Source: Blattabacterium cuenoti (lineage in GTDB: Bacteria; Bacteroidota; Bacteroidia; Flavobacteriales; Blattabacteriaceae). Taken from it: a stretch of DNA of 64,000 bases. A program made the translations under genes and the position numbers. Where the stretch lies: NCBI RefSeq assembly GCF_014251575.1, contig NZ_CP059191.1:558001-622000 (forward strand), given 5' to 3'. Shown here one piece after another: positions 21,856 through 32,032 of the stretch; positions within the stretch are counted from its first letter, which is position 1, and the number at the start of each line of letters is the position of its first letter. The notes beneath the pieces are model-generated. The model worked only from the letters and a program-made list of their open reading frames with translations. It was not told the origin of the DNA and searched no databases.

Positions 21856-22448
21856 AGAATATTTTTTCTATTTTTTTCAAAATTTTTTACATCTTTTTTT
21901 ATGGAAAATAAAAAATCTATATCATCATAACCATTTAAAAAACAATTTTTTTTGTATGGATGAATATAAAATTTATCAATTTCTCCTGTTTCCATTATTG
22001 TAACCTTTTGATTGATTAAATCAACTTTTATTTTAATTTTCGGATTTTTATCAATTGTGTCAAACAATTTTTTCAAAAAAAAGTCAGAAACTTCTACAGT
22101 CAGTAATCCATTATTCAATGCATTTTCTCTAAAAATATCAGCAAAAAAACTAGATATTACAACTCTAAATCCATAATCGTAAATAGCCCATGCAGCATGT
22201 TCTCGACTGGAACCACAACCAAAATTTCTTCCTGATAAAAGAATTTTTCCACTAAAATTAGAATTATTTAATATAAAATCTTCATTTAAAGATCCATCTT
22301 TTCTATAACGCCAATCTATAAAAAGATTTTTTCCACATTCTTCACGTTTAATTTCTTTTAAAAAACGAGCAGGAATAATCTGATCAGTATCTATATCCTC
22401 TATAGGCAATGGAATTGCTTGGCTAGTTAACATCGTAAATTTTTTCAT
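21852..22448 (-). CDS. leuD: 3-isopropylmalate dehydratase small subunit
   Basis: A 198-residue swivel domain of isopropylmalate isomerase with the conserved DIDTDQIIPARFLK and GRNFGCGSSREHAAWAI. It pairs with LeuC to interconvert 2- and 3-isopropylmalate. It overlaps leuC by 26 bp and leuB by 4 bp, favouring stoichiometric coupled translation. Confidence 0.97.
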   Translation of the reverse strand: MKKFTMLTSQAIPLPIEDIDTDQIIPARFLKEIKREECGKNLFIDWRYRKDGSLNEDFILNNSNFSGKILLSGRNFGCGSSREHAAWAIYDYGFRVVISSFFADIFRENALNNGLLTVEVSDFFLKKLFDTIDKNPKIKIKVDLINQKVTIMETGEIDKFYIHPYKKNCFLNGYDDIDFLFSIKKDVKNFEKNRKNIL

Positions 22449-23817
22449 GAATATATTTATTTACATCTACAATTTTTCCTTCAATAGCTATAACAGCAGC
22501 TGTTAAAGGACTTGCTAATAAAGTCCTAGCTCCTGGCCCCTGTCTTCCTTCAAAATTTCTATTAGATGTAGAAACACAATATTCTCCTGAAGGAATTTTA
22601 TCCTCATTCATTCCCAAACAAGCAGAACATCCTGGTTGACGAAATTCGAATCCACAGTTTCTAAAAATTATATCTAATCCTTCTTCTTTGGCTTGTTTGA
22701 CTACCTGATTTGATCCAGGAACTATCATTACACGAACATGATTAGCTTTCTTTTTTCCTTTTACTATAGAAGCTACTAGTCTTAAATCTTCTATTCTAGA
22801 ATTAGTGCAACTTCCTATAAAAATATAATCAATTCTTTTTCCTATTAAAGATTCTCCTGTAGAGAATCCCATATAATTTAAAGATTTTTGATCTGTATCT
22901 AATTTTGGAATAGACTCAGAAATTTTTATTGCCATACCAGGATTTGTTCCATAAGTTATCATAGGCTCAATTTCTTCAACATTGAAAACGTACTCTTTAT
23001 CAAATTTTGTATTCTGATCTGTTCTTAAAGATTTCCAATATTCTATTATTTTATGCTTTTTTGATTCCTTGAAATGTTTACATTTTTCAATGTAATCAAA
23101 AGTAATTTGATCTGGAGCAATTAATCCTCCTTTTGCTCCCATTTCAATACTCATATTACAAATAGTCATTCTTCCTTCCATGCTCATTTTTTGAATAGAA
23201 GACCCTGTGTATTCTATAAAATGACCGATTCCCACATCTACTCCCAATTTTGAAATAAGATACAAAATGACATCTTTTGACGTTACTCCCCTTTTTAAAT
23301 TTCCATTTAATTGAATTCTCATTTGTTTTGGTTTGGATAATAATAAACATTGACTAGCCATAACCATGGTTACCTGACTAGTTCCAATTCCAAAAGCTAT
23401 ACATCCAAAAGCACCATGAGTAGAAGTGTGACTATCTCCACAAACTATTGTCATACCAGGTAAAGTATAACCTAATTCAGGACCAATCACATGAACAATT
23501 CCATTATTTTTATGACCAAGTTGATATAACGTGATTCCAAATTTTTGGCAATTATCTGTTAACAAATTTATTTGTTTTCTAGACAAAAAATCTAAAACAG
23601 GTAAATGTTGATTTATTGTAGGAACGTTATGATCCGCAGTTGCTATAATTTGTTTAGGTCTGAAAACAGAAAAATTTCTTTTTTCTAATTCTATAAAAGC
23701 TTGAGGACTAGTTACTTCATGTATATAATGTCTATCAATATAAATAACATATATTCCGTTTTCTAATTCTTTAACTATGTGAGATTCCCAAATTTTATCA
23801 AATAATGATTTTGACAT
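22423..23817 (-). CDS. leuC: 3-isopropylmalate dehydratase large subunit
   Basis: A 464-residue aconitase-type protein with all three Fe-S cysteines: the Cys in FIGSCTNSR and the two in PGCSACLGMN. VCGDSHTSTHGAFG marks the substrate region. It forms the [4Fe-4S] catalytic half of isopropylmalate isomerase with LeuD. It follows leuA by 2 bp and overlaps leuD by 26 bp. Confidence 0.98.
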   Translation of the reverse strand: MSKSLFDKIWESHIVKELENGIYVIYIDRHYIHEVTSPQAFIELEKRNFSVFRPKQIIATADHNVPTINQHLPVLDFLSRKQINLLTDNCQKFGITLYQLGHKNNGIVHVIGPELGYTLPGMTIVCGDSHTSTHGAFGCIAFGIGTSQVTMVMASQCLLLSKPKQMRIQLNGNLKRGVTSKDVILYLISKLGVDVGIGHFIEYTGSSIQKMSMEGRMTICNMSIEMGAKGGLIAPDQITFDYIEKCKHFKESKKHKIIEYWKSLRTDQNTKFDKEYVFNVEEIEPMITYGTNPGMAIKISESIPKLDTDQKSLNYMGFSTGESLIGKRIDYIFIGSCTNSRIEDLRLVASIVKGKKKANHVRVMIVPGSNQVVKQAKEEGLDIIFRNCGFEFRQPGCSACLGMNEDKIPSGEYCVSTSNRNFEGRQGPGARTLLASPLTAAVIAIEGKIVDVNKYIHEKIYDVN

Positions 23818-23819
23818 TT

Positions 23820-25034
23820 TTAAACAACATTTATTCTTCTGTTAGTATTATTAGTAGGATGCAATATTTGATTATTTGCATTCAAATTAGCTTTTTTTAA
23901 TATCGTTTTTAATTCCCTATCGGTAATTTCTTTCTTTTCATCTGCATATTTTAAAAAAATAGAATAAACCAAATCTAAAGAATTTTTATTCAAAAAATGA
24001 CCCAGTTTTTTATAACGATAAGCCAAAGCTGCTCTTCCACTTCTAGCTGTTAGAATAATTGAAGATTGATCTATTCCAACATCTTCTGGATTAATACTTT
24101 CATAAGTTTCCCTCTTTTTTATGACTCCATCTTGATGAATTCCTGATGAATGAGAAAATGCATTGATTCCTACAATAGCTTTATTAGCTTGAACTCTCAT
24201 TCCTGTACATTCAGACACTAGATGACTTGTGGAATAAATAAGTTTTGTATTTATATTAGTAAATAAATTCAAATGAGAGTTTTGTTTAATAATCATAACT
24301 ATTTCTTCCAAAGAAGTATTTCCAGCTCTTTCTCCAATTCCATTAATAGTACATTCCACTTGTTCTGCTCCATTCATAATTCCAGATAAAGAATTAGCCG
24401 TAGCCAGTCCCAAATCATTATGACAATGAGTAGATAATTTGATTTTATGAACCCCTTTAACATTTTCTTTTAAAAAGCGTATTTTATCTCCATATTCTTC
24501 TGGAAGACAATACCCTGTAGTATCAGGTATATTAATAACCGTCGCTCCATATTTGATCACATTTTCACATACTTTTGCTAAAAATTCATTTTCTGTACGC
24601 CCCGCATCTTCCGCATAAAATTCAACATCTTCTACAAACCTTTTTGCATATTTTACTGCATGAATAGCTCTTTCTATAATTTTTTCCGGGGTGCTATTGA
24701 ATTTATAACGGATATGACAATTTGAAGTTCCTATTCCTGTATGAATTCTTGGTTTTTTAGCATGTTGTAACGCTTGTCCTGCTATCTCTATATCTTTTTC
24801 TACTGCTCTAGATAATGCACAAACTACAGTTTTTGAAACTGATCTACAGATTTCTTGAACAGATTGATAATCTCCTGGACTAGAAGTGGGAAATCCTGCT
24901 TCAATAACATCCACCCCTAAAGACTCTAATCTTTTAGCTATTTTTATTTTTTCTTTAGTATTTAATCTGCTTCCAGGAACCTGTTCTCCATCTCGCAAAG
25001 TTGTATCAAAAATTTGTATTCTTTTCTTTTCCAT
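23820..25034 (-). CDS. leuA: 2-isopropylmalate synthase without regulatory domain
   Basis: A 404-residue protein containing the HMGL-type TIM barrel: [13 protein letters not shown], the metal-binding [12 protein letters not shown] and [13 protein letters not shown]. It condenses acetyl-CoA with 2-ketoisovalerate, the committed step to leucine. The sequence ends soon after the linker subdomain, so the C-terminal LeuA allosteric domain (about 120 residues in the E. coli-type enzyme of roughly 520) is absent, suggesting no leucine feedback inhibition. Short flavobacterial forms exist, so this may be ancestral. First gene of leuACDB. Confidence 0.95.
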   Translation of the reverse strand: MEKKRIQIFDTTLRDGEQVPGSRLNTKEKIKIAKRLESLGVDVIEAGFPTSSPGDYQSVQEICRSVSKTVVCALSRAVEKDIEIAGQALQHAKKPRIHTGIGTSNCHIRYKFNSTPEKIIERAIHAVKYAKRFVEDVEFYAEDAGRTENEFLAKVCENVIKYGATVINIPDTTGYCLPEEYGDKIRFLKENVKGVHKIKLSTHCHNDLGLATANSLSGIMNGAEQVECTINGIGERAGNTSLEEIVMIIKQNSHLNLFTNINTKLIYSTSHLVSECTGMRVQANKAIVGINAFSHSSGIHQDGVIKKRETYESINPEDVGIDQSSIILTARSGRAALAYRYKKLGHFLNKNSLDLVYSIFLKYADEKKEITDRELKTILKKANLNANNQILHPTNNTNRRINVV

Positions 25035-25057
25035 ACCATTGGATTATTTGATAATCT

Positions 25058-25065
25058 CAAAACTA
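25058..25065 (-). promoter_or_regulatory. Candidate -7 element for leuACDB
   Basis: On the minus strand this reads TAGTTTTG (TAnnTTTG), 23 bp before the leuA ATG. No leader peptide or attenuator-like hairpin is visible in the 143-bp divergent gap, so the operon may be constitutive. Confidence 0.4.
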
Positions 25066-25177
25066 TTTTTTCCAATAAAAAAATAGAAATGAATTATTTT
25101 AATACTTACAATATTCAATTAATAAAATTATTTTATATTTTTCTATTTATCAAACTAAATATTATTATACAATTACA

Positions 25178-26731
25178 ATGTCTAATTACAATAAATCAGA
25201 TCATCTTCTTTTATTAATTCAAACTTTATCAAAATCAGAAAAAAGAAATTTTAAACTTTATGCTAGTCGCATAAAAAAGAATAAATGCGCCAAGTTTATG
25301 AAACTTTTTGAAATCATGAGCAAAATAAATTATTATGATGAAAAAAAAATATTAAAATCACCTATAAGCAAAATGCAACTATCTAATATAAAAGCTAATT
25401 TATACAAACAAATTTTGATTAGTCTTAAGTTGCAACACACTGAAAAAAATCATGATATACAAATACGTGAATATTTAGATTTTGCTAAAATTTTATATAA
25501 TAAAGGTTTATATATACAAAGCTTAAAATTATTAGGAAAAGCAAAAATCATTGCTAGATGTTATGAATATAACACTATTCTTTTAGAATTAGTAGAATTT
25601 GAAAAAATGATAGAATCTCAACATATAACTAGAAGTCTTTATTCTAGATCAGGAGAATTATCAGCAGAGTCTAAAGAATTAATTGAAAGAATACAATGTA
25701 ATAATGCTTTATCTAGTCTTTCTTTGGAATTATATGGTTTATATTTAAAAGTAGGATATGTCAGAAATGAAAAAGACAAAATATTTATAGAAACATATTT
25801 TCGTACAAATCTTCCAAAATTTGATATTGATAAACTTAGTTTTTACGAAAAATTGTTTTTATATCAGGCTCAAGTATGGTATCATTACATCCGACAAGAT
25901 TTTATTATGTGCTATAGATCATCTTATAAATGGGTAGAATTGTTTCAAAATCATACAAAAGAAAAAAAAATAGCTCCTGTCAGTTACTTAAAAGGATATC
26001 ATTATTTATTAGATACTTTGTTTTATTTGAATCATTACTCAAAGTTTACTAATGTATTAAAGAAATTTGAAAAAGAAGTCAAAAATGGAGAAATACTTAT
26101 AAATGGAAATACCAGAATATTAATTTTCATGTATACATATACTAATCGTATTAACAAACATTATATGGAAGGAAGTTTTTCAGAAGGTGTGAAAAAAATC
26201 ATTCCATCATTATTTATGGATTTCAATAAAATCTCTAATCGTCTAGACTCTCATTATATTATGGTTCTTTATTACAAAATTGCTTGTTTGTATTTCGGAA
26301 GTGGAGATCATGAAAAAACCATTCTATATTTGTCAAAAATTATGGAAAATAAGAAAAAAAATTTACGACAAGATTTACAATGTTTTGCCAGACTCCTACA
26401 TTTAATTGCTTGTTACGAAAGTGGATTAGATGAAAATATGGATCAAAAGATTCAGTCTGCATACAGATTTTTCATTCAAATGGATGATTGGTATATCGTG
26501 CAAAAAAAAATTATTCATTTTTTTAAAAATCTGGGAAATGTATATCCACATCAAATAAAAGGTCAGTTTAAAAAATTAAGAGATAAATTAATTAAATATT
26601 ATGATCATCCTTATGAAAAGAGAACTTTCCTATATTTAGATATTATTTCTTGGCTGAATTCTAAAATAGAGAATAAATCCGTAGAAGTCATCATAAAAGA
26701 AAAGTTTCTAAAAACTAACTCCCAAAAATAA
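25178..26731 (+). CDS. Conserved helical (TPR-like) protein of unknown function
   Basis: A 517-residue soluble protein with no signal peptide or membrane segment. It is predicted to be almost wholly helical, with regularly spaced aromatic/Leu pairs (for example YIQSLKLLGKAKIIARCYEY and YKIACLYFGSGDHEKTILYL) that resemble TPR/SEL1-type helical repeats. I recognise it as a conserved flavobacterial protein of unknown role. It stands alone on the plus strand, divergent from leuA. Retention in a reduced genome suggests a useful function, probably protein-protein binding. Confidence 0.8.
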   Translation: MSNYNKSDHLLLLIQTLSKSEKRNFKLYASRIKKNKCAKFMKLFEIMSKINYYDEKKILKSPISKMQLSNIKANLYKQILISLKLQHTEKNHDIQIREYLDFAKILYNKGLYIQSLKLLGKAKIIARCYEYNTILLELVEFEKMIESQHITRSLYSRSGELSAESKELIERIQCNNALSSLSLELYGLYLKVGYVRNEKDKIFIETYFRTNLPKFDIDKLSFYEKLFLYQAQVWYHYIRQDFIMCYRSSYKWVELFQNHTKEKKIAPVSYLKGYHYLLDTLFYLNHYSKFTNVLKKFEKEVKNGEILINGNTRILIFMYTYTNRINKHYMEGSFSEGVKKIIPSLFMDFNKISNRLDSHYIMVLYYKIACLYFGSGDHEKTILYLSKIMENKKKNLRQDLQCFARLLHLIACYESGLDENMDQKIQSAYRFFIQMDDWYIVQKKIIHFFKNLGNVYPHQIKGQFKKLRDKLIKYYDHPYEKRTFLYLDIISWLNSKIENKSVEVIIKEKFLKTNSQK

Positions 26732-26738
26732 ATTATTT

Positions 26739-27098
26739 TCATATCAATAAAAAAAAAATTCTAAAAAATAGAATCATAAAATATGAAAAAATAAAATTTG
26801 CAAAAGTTTTTAATAAACTAGAAAAATCATCATATTCAATCATTAAGCAGAAAAAAACAAAAACACCAAAAAATAACTTAATTATACCACATAATACATA
26901 AATATATACAGTTAGTTTGGATTTTTTTATACTTGCAAGTAAACAAATAAAAAACAAAAAACTGCTGAAAGGCAACAAAAAAATATATATTCTTAATATG
27001 AAAAAAAAATTTTTTCTGAAAAAAACGGCACTAAAAATGACGTGTATTAAACTAAAAAAGAAAGTAAAAAAATTGTATCCAATGATCTTTTTTATCAT
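26739..27098 (-). CDS. Small integral membrane protein, probable four helices
   Basis: A 119-residue, strongly hydrophobic protein with about four membrane segments (around residues 8-26, 32-55, 63-82 and 95-118) separated by short Lys-rich loops. I cannot assign a function; the size and topology recall small flavobacterial membrane families such as DUF6168, but that is only a resemblance. It lies between the helical protein and tyrS on the opposite strand. In such AT-rich DNA a hydrophobic frame can arise by chance, so this is a moderate call. Confidence 0.5.
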   Translation of the reverse strand: MIKKIIGYNFFTFFFSLIHVIFSAVFFRKNFFFILRIYIFLLPFSSFLFFICLLASIKKSKLTVYIYVLCGIIKLFFGVFVFFCLMIEYDDFSSLLKTFANFIFSYFMILFFRIFFLLI

Positions 27099-27127
27099 TA
27101 ATAAATAATATCACTTTTAATAAATAC

Positions 27128-28405
27128 ATGCAAAAAAATATCATTGACGAACTCTCATGGAGAGGTTTAATAAAAAATAAAGTTTCTGGTATAGAAAATC
27201 AATTAAAAAAACCTACCACAATGTACATAGGATTTGACCCTACATCTGATTCTCTTCACTTAGGAAGTTTGCTTCCTCTTATCATTCTCATTCATTTTCA
27301 AAAAATGGGACATAAATCCTTAGTATTGATTGGTGGAGCAACAGGTTTTATAGGAGATCCTTCTGGTAGAAAAGATAACAGGATTTTTCTTAGTCAAGAA
27401 ATTTTACAAAAAAATACAGAATCTATAAAAAATCAAATCCTAAGACTTTTGAAGTTTCATTCAGAAAAAATAGAATTATTAAATAATTTAGATTGGATTC
27501 AAAATGTTTCTTTTTTGGAATTTATTCGTGATATTGGAAAATATTTTACTGTAAATTACATGATTTCTAAAGATTCTGTGAAAAAAAGAATTAATGATGA
27601 AAAAAACGGAATTTCCTTTACTGAATTTTCTTATTCTCTGATACAGGGATACGATTTTTTATATTTAAATCAAATGAAAAATTGTCTATTACAAATAGGT
27701 GGATCTGATCAATGGGGAAATATCACAACAGGAATAGAACTTATCAGAAAAAGAACAGGAAAAAAAGCATATGGATTTACTTTTCCTTTAATCACAAAAT
27801 CGAATGGAATAAAATTTGGAAAAAGTGAAAAAGGTGAAAATATATGGTTAGATAAAAATAAAACTTCTCCATATAAATTTTATCAGTTTTGGATCAACAT
27901 TTCTGATTTTGAAATTGAAAAATATATAAAAATATATACTTTTTTTTCTAAGGAAAAAATCGATCAATTAATTATTCAACACAGAAAAAATCCAAATAAA
28001 AGATTTTTGCAAAAAAAATTAGCCCATGAAATCACTAAATGGGTTCATGGAAATGAAATTTCCGAAAAAATCATAAAAATCACACATATATTATTCGATA
28101 AAAAAAATGAAATTTTACAATTCTTAAATGAAGAAACTCTCATTTCTATATACAATCACATTCCACATATGGTTCTCTCTTATGAAGAATTTGAAAAAGG
28201 AATTTTTTTATTAGATCTTTTAAAAAAAAGTGGCTTTTTTTATTCTAAAAGTGAAGCTAGTCGTGCTCTAAAAGCAAATTCAATTTATTTAAATAAAATT
28301 CTAATAAAAGAAAATTTTTTGCTACAAAAAAATAACATTATAGGAAAAAAGTACATTTTACTCCAATTTGGGAAAAAAGAATTTTTTATTATAAAAATTG
28401 AATAA
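27128..28405 (+). CDS. tyrS: Tyrosyl-tRNA synthetase
   Basis: A 425-residue class I synthetase. The HIGH-type motif is HLGS in GFDPTSDSLHLGSLLPL, tyrosine-binding residues lie in GGSDQWGNITTG, and the KMSKS-type loop is KFGKS. A C-terminal S4 domain (about 355-425) contacts the tRNA. It charges tRNA-Tyr. It converges with era, leaving only 2 bp between stops. Confidence 0.97.
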   Translation: MQKNIIDELSWRGLIKNKVSGIENQLKKPTTMYIGFDPTSDSLHLGSLLPLIILIHFQKMGHKSLVLIGGATGFIGDPSGRKDNRIFLSQEILQKNTESIKNQILRLLKFHSEKIELLNNLDWIQNVSFLEFIRDIGKYFTVNYMISKDSVKKRINDEKNGISFTEFSYSLIQGYDFLYLNQMKNCLLQIGGSDQWGNITTGIELIRKRTGKKAYGFTFPLITKSNGIKFGKSEKGENIWLDKNKTSPYKFYQFWINISDFEIEKYIKIYTFFSKEKIDQLIIQHRKNPNKRFLQKKLAHEITKWVHGNEISEKIIKITHILFDKKNEILQFLNEETLISIYNHIPHMVLSYEEFEKGIFLLDLLKKSGFFYSKSEASRALKANSIYLNKILIKENFLLQKNNIIGKKYILLQFGKKEFFIIKIE

Positions 28406-28407
28406 AT

Positions 28408-29288
28408 TCAGTACCCAAAAAATTTCAATTTTTTGTAGTCATATCGCCAATTTGGACAAACTTTCACATGAAGCTTTAATTTGATCTTTTTTCTCAAAAA
28501 AGACTCTATGCTTTTTATCGAAAAAAATTTCAATTTTTTAAGACGATCTCCTCTCTTTCCAATTAAAATTCCTTTTTGAGAACTACGTTCTACATATATA
28601 CAAGATAATATCTGTATGAAATTTTTTTCATTTTTAAAAATGACTGTATTTATTTCTACTGAGTAAGGGATTTCTTTTTTGTATAGAAAAAATATTTTTT
28701 CTCTAATTATTTCATTTACAAAAAAACGTTTAGATCTGTTACTTAAAAATTCCTTGGGATAATAAGGAGGGTGTTCAGATAATAAGGATATAATTTTATT
28801 CATCAAAAGATCTTGATTCATTTTTTTTAATGCAGATATTGGTAATATTTCTGAATTAGGAAATAATTTATGCCAATAATCAATTGCATGATACAATATA
28901 TTCTCTCTACATTTTATTCCTATTTTATCTATTTTATTAATTAATATAATAATGGGAACATTTTTTTTTTAAGTTCATTAAATATTGGAAAGTATTCTAG
29001 TTTTCCAATTTCTGTTATTAACAAAATAATATCTGCATCATCCAATGATTTTTCCACATATTGCATCATAATTTTTTGCATAGGGTAAACAGGATGAATG
29101 ATTCCTGGAGTATCAGAAAATATGATCTGAAAATTCGATTCATTAATAATTCCTAATATTCTATGACGAGTAGTTTGTGGTTTATATGTTATTATGGAAA
29201 GTTTTTCTCCTACTAAAGAATTCATCAAAGTAGACTTTCCTGTATTAGGAAATCCTATAATATTAACAAAACCAGATTTATGAATCAC
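28408..29288 (-). CDS. era: GTPase Era, split by a frameshift at an A10 run
   Basis: Two frames form a complete Era. The N-terminal piece (29288-28941) has G1 GFPNTGKS, the switch segment YKPQTTRHRI and G3 DTPG. The second frame supplies VPIIILINKIDKIG (G4 NKID), G5 SALKK and a C-terminal KH domain with GKRGDRLKKL. The break is ten A on the coding strand (28961-28970): as written the frame runs KKKMFPLLY then stop; with eleven A, or a -1 slip, it reads KKKNVPIIILINKID and continues without a stop to 28408. Era is normally needed for 16S rRNA maturation, so rescue by polymerase slippage, or a sequencing error, is more likely than loss. Confidence 0.85.
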
Positions 29289-29297
29289 TGTTATTAA

Positions 29298-31925
29298 TTA
29301 TTGAATGTTAACATTTTCTAATTTTTCTGATTGACGAAATACAATTCCTTGTTCTTTGAAAAAATCTATCAAGATTTTATTATTTTTCTGTATTTTTTCT
29401 CCAATAATTTCTTTAGAAAGATTATTTAAAATTTCATGTTGAATAACTCTTTTTAAAGGTCTAGCTCCAAAATGAGGATCGTATCCTTTTTCAGATAAAT
29501 ATTCTATAGCTTCATGAGTAGATTCTATACAAACATTCTTTTTATTTAATAATAAATCACTTAATTTTTTCATTTGCAATTTAACAATACCTCTAATTTC
29601 TTTTCTAGAAAGAGGTTTAAACAAAATAATTTCATCAATACGATTAATAAATTCAGGTCTTACAATATTTTTTAACAAATCTATTAAAGCTTTTTTTGTA
29701 GCTTCCATTCGATTAGAAGATATTTCTTGATCTAAATTTTCCTGAATAATATCCGCTCCTATATTGGAAGTCATAATAATAATAGTATTTGTAAAATTAA
29801 CTGTTCTTCCTTTATTATCTGTCAATCTTCCATCATCCAAAACCTGTAATAGAATATTAAAAACATCTGAATGTGCTTTTTCTATTTCGTCTAGTAAAAT
29901 TACGCTATAAGGACGTCTTCGTATAGATTCTGTTAATTGTCCACTTTCATCATAACCTATATATCCAGGAGGAGCTCCTATAAGTCTGCTGACAGAATGA
30001 CGTTCTTGATATTCACTCATATCTATACGAACCATATTAGTTTCATCATCAAACAGATATTCTGCCAATGTTTTAGCAAGTTCTGTTTTTCCTACTCCTG
30101 TGCTTCCCATAAAAAGAAAAGATCCTATAGGTTTTTTTTCATCTTGTAATCCAGCTCTAGAACGTCGTATTGCATCTGCTACAGATTGAATAGCATCATT
30201 TTGTCCAATCACTCTTCTGTGTAACTCTTTTTCCAAAAATAATAATTTCTCTCTTTCACTTTGCAACATTTTAGTAACTGGAATTCCAGTCCATTTGGAT
30301 ACTACTTGTGCGATGTCTTCTCTGGATACTTCTTCTTGTATCATTTTTTTTCCCTTATCTTCCTGTTTTTTTAATTTATCTTCAAATTCTTTTACTTTAT
30401 TTTCTTCTTCTTTTATTTTTCCATATCTTAATTCTGCCACTCTTCCATAATCTCCTGATCTTTCAGCTTGTTCAGCTTCAAATTTAAAATTTTCTATTTT
30501 ATCCTTAGCTTTTTGTATTCCTTCAACTAAATCTTTTTCACTTTGCCATTGAGCTTGTAATTGCATTTTTTTTTCATTTAATTTAGACAATTTCTTTTTT
30601 AAAGGAATCAACTGTTTTTCATCATTTTCTCTTTTCAAAGCTTCCATTTGTATTTCCATATGCATTATATTTCTGTGCAATACATCTAATTCTTCTGGTT
30701 TTGAATTAATTTCCATTCTTAACTTTGAAGCAGCTTCGTCTACAAGATCTATAGCTTTATCAGGTAAAAAACGTTCATTAATATAACGTTTTGACAATTC
30801 TACAGCTGCTATAATAGACTCATCTTTAATTCTTACTTTATGATGACTTTCATATTTTTCTTTAATCCCACGCAATATAGATACAGAGTCAGTAACAGAA
30901 GGTTCATCAACGTATACTTGTTGAAATCTTCTTTCTAAAGCTTTATCTACTCTAAAATATTTTTGATATTCATTTAAAGTTGTAGCTCCTATTGCCCTAA
31001 GTTCTCCTCTTGCTAATGCTGGTTTTAAAATATTTGCTGCATCCATAGCCCCTTCTCCTCCTCCTGCACCAACCAAGGTATGAATTTCATCAATAAATAA
31101 AATAATTTCTCCATCTGAAGATGTTACTTCTTTGACGACAGCTTTAAGACGTTCTTCAAATTCTCCCTTGTATTTTGCTCCTGCAATTAAAGAAGCCATA
31201 TCTAAAGAAAAAACTTGTTTATTTCTTAAATTATCCGGAATATCTCCACTAATAATACGATGAGCTAGTCCTTCAGCAATAGCTGTTTTTCCTACCCCTG
31301 GTTCTCCAATTAAAATTGGATTATTTTTTGTTCTTCTAGATAATATTTGCAATACTCTACGTATTTCTTCATCACGTCCAATAACTGGATCTAATTTCCC
31401 TTTGTAAGCCCATTCGTTAAGATTTTTTGCGTATTTTCCCAAAGAATTGTAGGTATTTTCAGCTGTAGTAGAAATCACATTTCCGCTTTTTTTTCTAATA
31501 TTTTCAATTATTTTTTTAATTTTTTCACCTGTAATCCCTTGATCTTTCAAGATTTGAGAAGCATGATCTGAACTCATAAAAATTCCGTAAAAAATATGTT
31601 CTACAGAAATAAATTCATCTTTTAATGTTTTAGCATAATCTTCCGCTATACTTAACATTTTTGTTACATGTGAACTAAAATGTTGACTAAAAGATCCACT
31701 TATTATTTTTGGATAAGAAGAAATAATACGGTCTAATCCTGATATTATTGATTGAGGGTTTACTTTTAATTTCTTTAGAAGAAAAGGTATTATATTTTCC
31801 TCAATCTTTAAAATGGATTTCAAAATATGTGCATTTTCAATAGACTGTTGATGATTATTTAGTGCAATATGTAGTGCTTCCTGTATTACTTCTTGAGATT
31901 TTATAGTAAACTTATTAGAATTCAT
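29298..31925 (-). CDS. clpB: ATP-dependent chaperone ClpB
   Basis: An 875-residue Hsp100 disaggregase. It has an N-domain (1-145), NBD1 with Walker [10 protein letters not shown], a long charged coiled-coil middle domain (about 405-530) that marks ClpB rather than ClpA/C, and NBD2 with [12 protein letters not shown]. The ClpP-binding tripeptide loop of ClpA/X is not evident. It resolubilises aggregated proteins with DnaK, useful in a symbiont with mildly unstable proteins. It lies 9 bp upstream of era on the same strand. Confidence 0.97.
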   Translation of the reverse strand: MNSNKFTIKSQEVIQEALHIALNNHQQSIENAHILKSILKIEENIIPFLLKKLKVNPQSIISGLDRIISSYPKIISGSFSQHFSSHVTKMLSIAEDYAKTLKDEFISVEHIFYGIFMSSDHASQILKDQGITGEKIKKIIENIRKKSGNVISTTAENTYNSLGKYAKNLNEWAYKGKLDPVIGRDEEIRRVLQILSRRTKNNPILIGEPGVGKTAIAEGLAHRIISGDIPDNLRNKQVFSLDMASLIAGAKYKGEFEERLKAVVKEVTSSDGEIILFIDEIHTLVGAGGGEGAMDAANILKPALARGELRAIGATTLNEYQKYFRVDKALERRFQQVYVDEPSVTDSVSILRGIKEKYESHHKVRIKDESIIAAVELSKRYINERFLPDKAIDLVDEAASKLRMEINSKPEELDVLHRNIMHMEIQMEALKRENDEKQLIPLKKKLSKLNEKKMQLQAQWQSEKDLVEGIQKAKDKIENFKFEAEQAERSGDYGRVAELRYGKIKEEENKVKEFEDKLKKQEDKGKKMIQEEVSREDIAQVVSKWTGIPVTKMLQSEREKLLFLEKELHRRVIGQNDAIQSVADAIRRSRAGLQDEKKPIGSFLFMGSTGVGKTELAKTLAEYLFDDETNMVRIDMSEYQERHSVSRLIGAPPGYIGYDESGQLTESIRRRPYSVILLDEIEKAHSDVFNILLQVLDDGRLTDNKGRTVNFTNTIIIMTSNIGADIIQENLDQEISSNRMEATKKALIDLLKNIVRPEFINRIDEIILFKPLSRKEIRGIVKLQMKKLSDLLLNKKNVCIESTHEAIEYLSEKGYDPHFGARPLKRVIQHEILNNLSKEIIGEKIQKNNKILIDFFKEQGIVFRQSEKLENVNIQ

Positions 31926-31951
31926 ATGAAAATGAAATTTTTTGTTTCAGT

Positions 31952-31959
31952 TAGGTTTG
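31952..31959 (+). promoter_or_regulatory. Possible -7 element for the prfB-speA-speB-cmk-fabG-menD run
   Basis: TAGGTTTG fits TAnnTTTG, 73 bp before the prfB ATG in the divergent clpB/prfB gap. No matching -33 element; weak support. Confidence 0.25.
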
Positions 31960-32032
31960 ATTGTATTCTTAATTGTAAGATAAAAAAAATTTATGATCAG
32001 CATAGTTTTTGAAAAATATTTATTTTCGTACT

